Shown in pieces: positions 63,366 to 64,000 of a DNA stretch of 64,000 bases. The first letter of the stretch is position 1. Each line of letters starts with the position of its first letter. Below the pieces are notes generated by a model. The model saw nothing but the letters and a program-made list of their open reading frames with translations. It searched no databases and had not been told where the DNA came from. The position numbers and the translations under genes are program-made. The stretch comes from Meconema thalassinum. Taxonomy: Eukaryota; Arthropoda; Insecta; Orthoptera; Tettigoniidae. The stretch lies in contig OX336396.1 of the NCBI GenBank assembly GCA_946902985.2, positions 238,902,297-238,966,296 on the forward strand. Reading direction: 5' to 3'.

Positions 63366-64000
63366 GTGATGGACGAAGCAAAGAGGATATAAAAAGTACG
63401 TTGGCTCAGGCAAGGAAAGCATTTCTACAGAAAAGAATCTGTTGACATCGAACACAGATTTACGTATTAGGAAGTCATTTTTGAAAGTCTTTGTCTGGAG
63501 TGTCGCGCTATATGGAAGTGAAACTTGGACTATTGGTGCAGCAGAAAAGAGGAGAATTGAAGCGTTCGAAATTTGGTTTTACAGGAGAATGCCGAAGATC
63601 AGATGGGTAGATAGGTTTACAAATGAAGAGGTATTAAGACGAGTGGGAGATGAGAAATGTTTCTGGTGACTGTTTATGAAGAGAGGAGATATGTTGGTAG
63701 GACATATACTAAGGCATACTGAGGGATTTTTAACGCTTAAAAAAATCCGTCGACTTCGGCCGGGTTTGAACCCGCAATCTTTGACATAGAAGCTCACCAT
63801 GCATCGAATGGGAACTAAGGTCACTTACACTTGATGCCATGGTAACCAGGTGTCGGAAATGTGTCCACGTAAAACTGTCCACGCAAATTCCAGATAGACC
63901 ACAGCCCGAAAATTGTATCCATGATAAACACTTAGTTATGGAAGGAAGGGTCGAGGATATGAACTGTAGGGGTAGACCAAGGTTAGAATATGTTAAACAG
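63366..64000 (+). pseudogene. LINE RT C-terminal region (type 1), split, runs off window
   Basis: DGRSKEDIKSTLAQARKAFL, then (other frame) RKSFLKVFVWSVALYGSETW, TIGAAEKRRIEAFEIWFYRR, MPKIRWVDRFTNEEVLRRVG, a stop, and GHILRH. It is interrupted at ~63711-63930 and resumes with LVMEGRVEDMNCRGRPRLEY to the window end. Overlaps in the protein with the fragments at 34318, 56125 and 4040. Confidence 0.85.
63711..63930 (-). mobile_element. Insertion containing a SINE C fragment
   Basis: 63714-63800 is the reverse head/body of SINE C (gcatactgagggatttttaa, ggccgggtttgaacccgcaa, tagaagctca). 63800-63930 is of unknown origin (gtgtccacgtaaaactgtcc). The whole piece separates two parts of one LINE frame. 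Confidence 0.65.

Overview
This is eukaryotic nuclear DNA from a large, repeat-rich arthropod genome, most likely an insect. Support: tRNA-derived SINEs, insect-type LINEs, a BEL/Pao element, hAT, mariner, P-type THAP and Helitron remnants, (CCTAA)n/(TTAGG)n tracts matching the insect telomere motif, and one tRNA-Asn gene. I see no intact host protein gene. Almost every long open frame belongs to a transposable element. Species cannot be read from the sequence; a big polyneopteran genome is only a guess.

Layout. 1-3370: copies of one SINE family (called A here), a small palindromic element and tRNA-Asn(GTT). 3370-4435: 3' end of a Helitron with a decayed helicase, then a LINE scrap. 5383-19591: rolling-circle-like elements (called H) with clear nesting: H2 is split by H3 and again by an 8.9-kb BEL/Pao element whose 2.43-kb LTRs are almost identical. 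20006-21581: a hAT deletion derivative and a palindromic mariner derivative. 22003-29057: an H element, SINEs B and C, a dead R1-like LINE and a THAP-domain remnant. 29087-33451: three H elements carrying ~293-bp tandem units. 36074-40112: a jockey-like LINE 3' fragment, then an almost intact 3.6-kb LINE with target duplications. 40708-43555: SINEs A, C and D and a 728-bp repeat E with a 12-bp duplication. 44120-50553: a Helitron with both canonical termini that holds 128-bp tandem repeats and a 4.4-kb element with 1.5-1.8 kb inverted arms and telomere-like tracts. 50587-56815: a hairpin MITE, LINE scraps, a textbook SINE (F) with a 15-bp duplication and a 32-bp minisatellite. 56844-59646: H10 nested in the left end of H9. 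59715-64000: more SINE and LINE pieces, a hAT MITE inside a LINE and a second complete E repeat.

How the parts relate. The window records serial insertion: H3 and BEL into H2, H10 into H9, E into another repeat, SINE F into an older repeat, hAT into a LINE. Empty or related sites within the window confirm several of these. Most notable are (i) a recent BEL/Pao element whose RT/RNase H/integrase segment is replaced by an open ~400-codon hydrophobic stretch; (ii) the H elements, which look Helentron/DINE-1-like, insert in T tracts and carry arrays of YY1/PHO-like GCCGCCAT motifs; (iii) the giant inverted-repeat element inside the Helitron; and (iv) SINEs that share a central core but combine different tRNA heads and tails.
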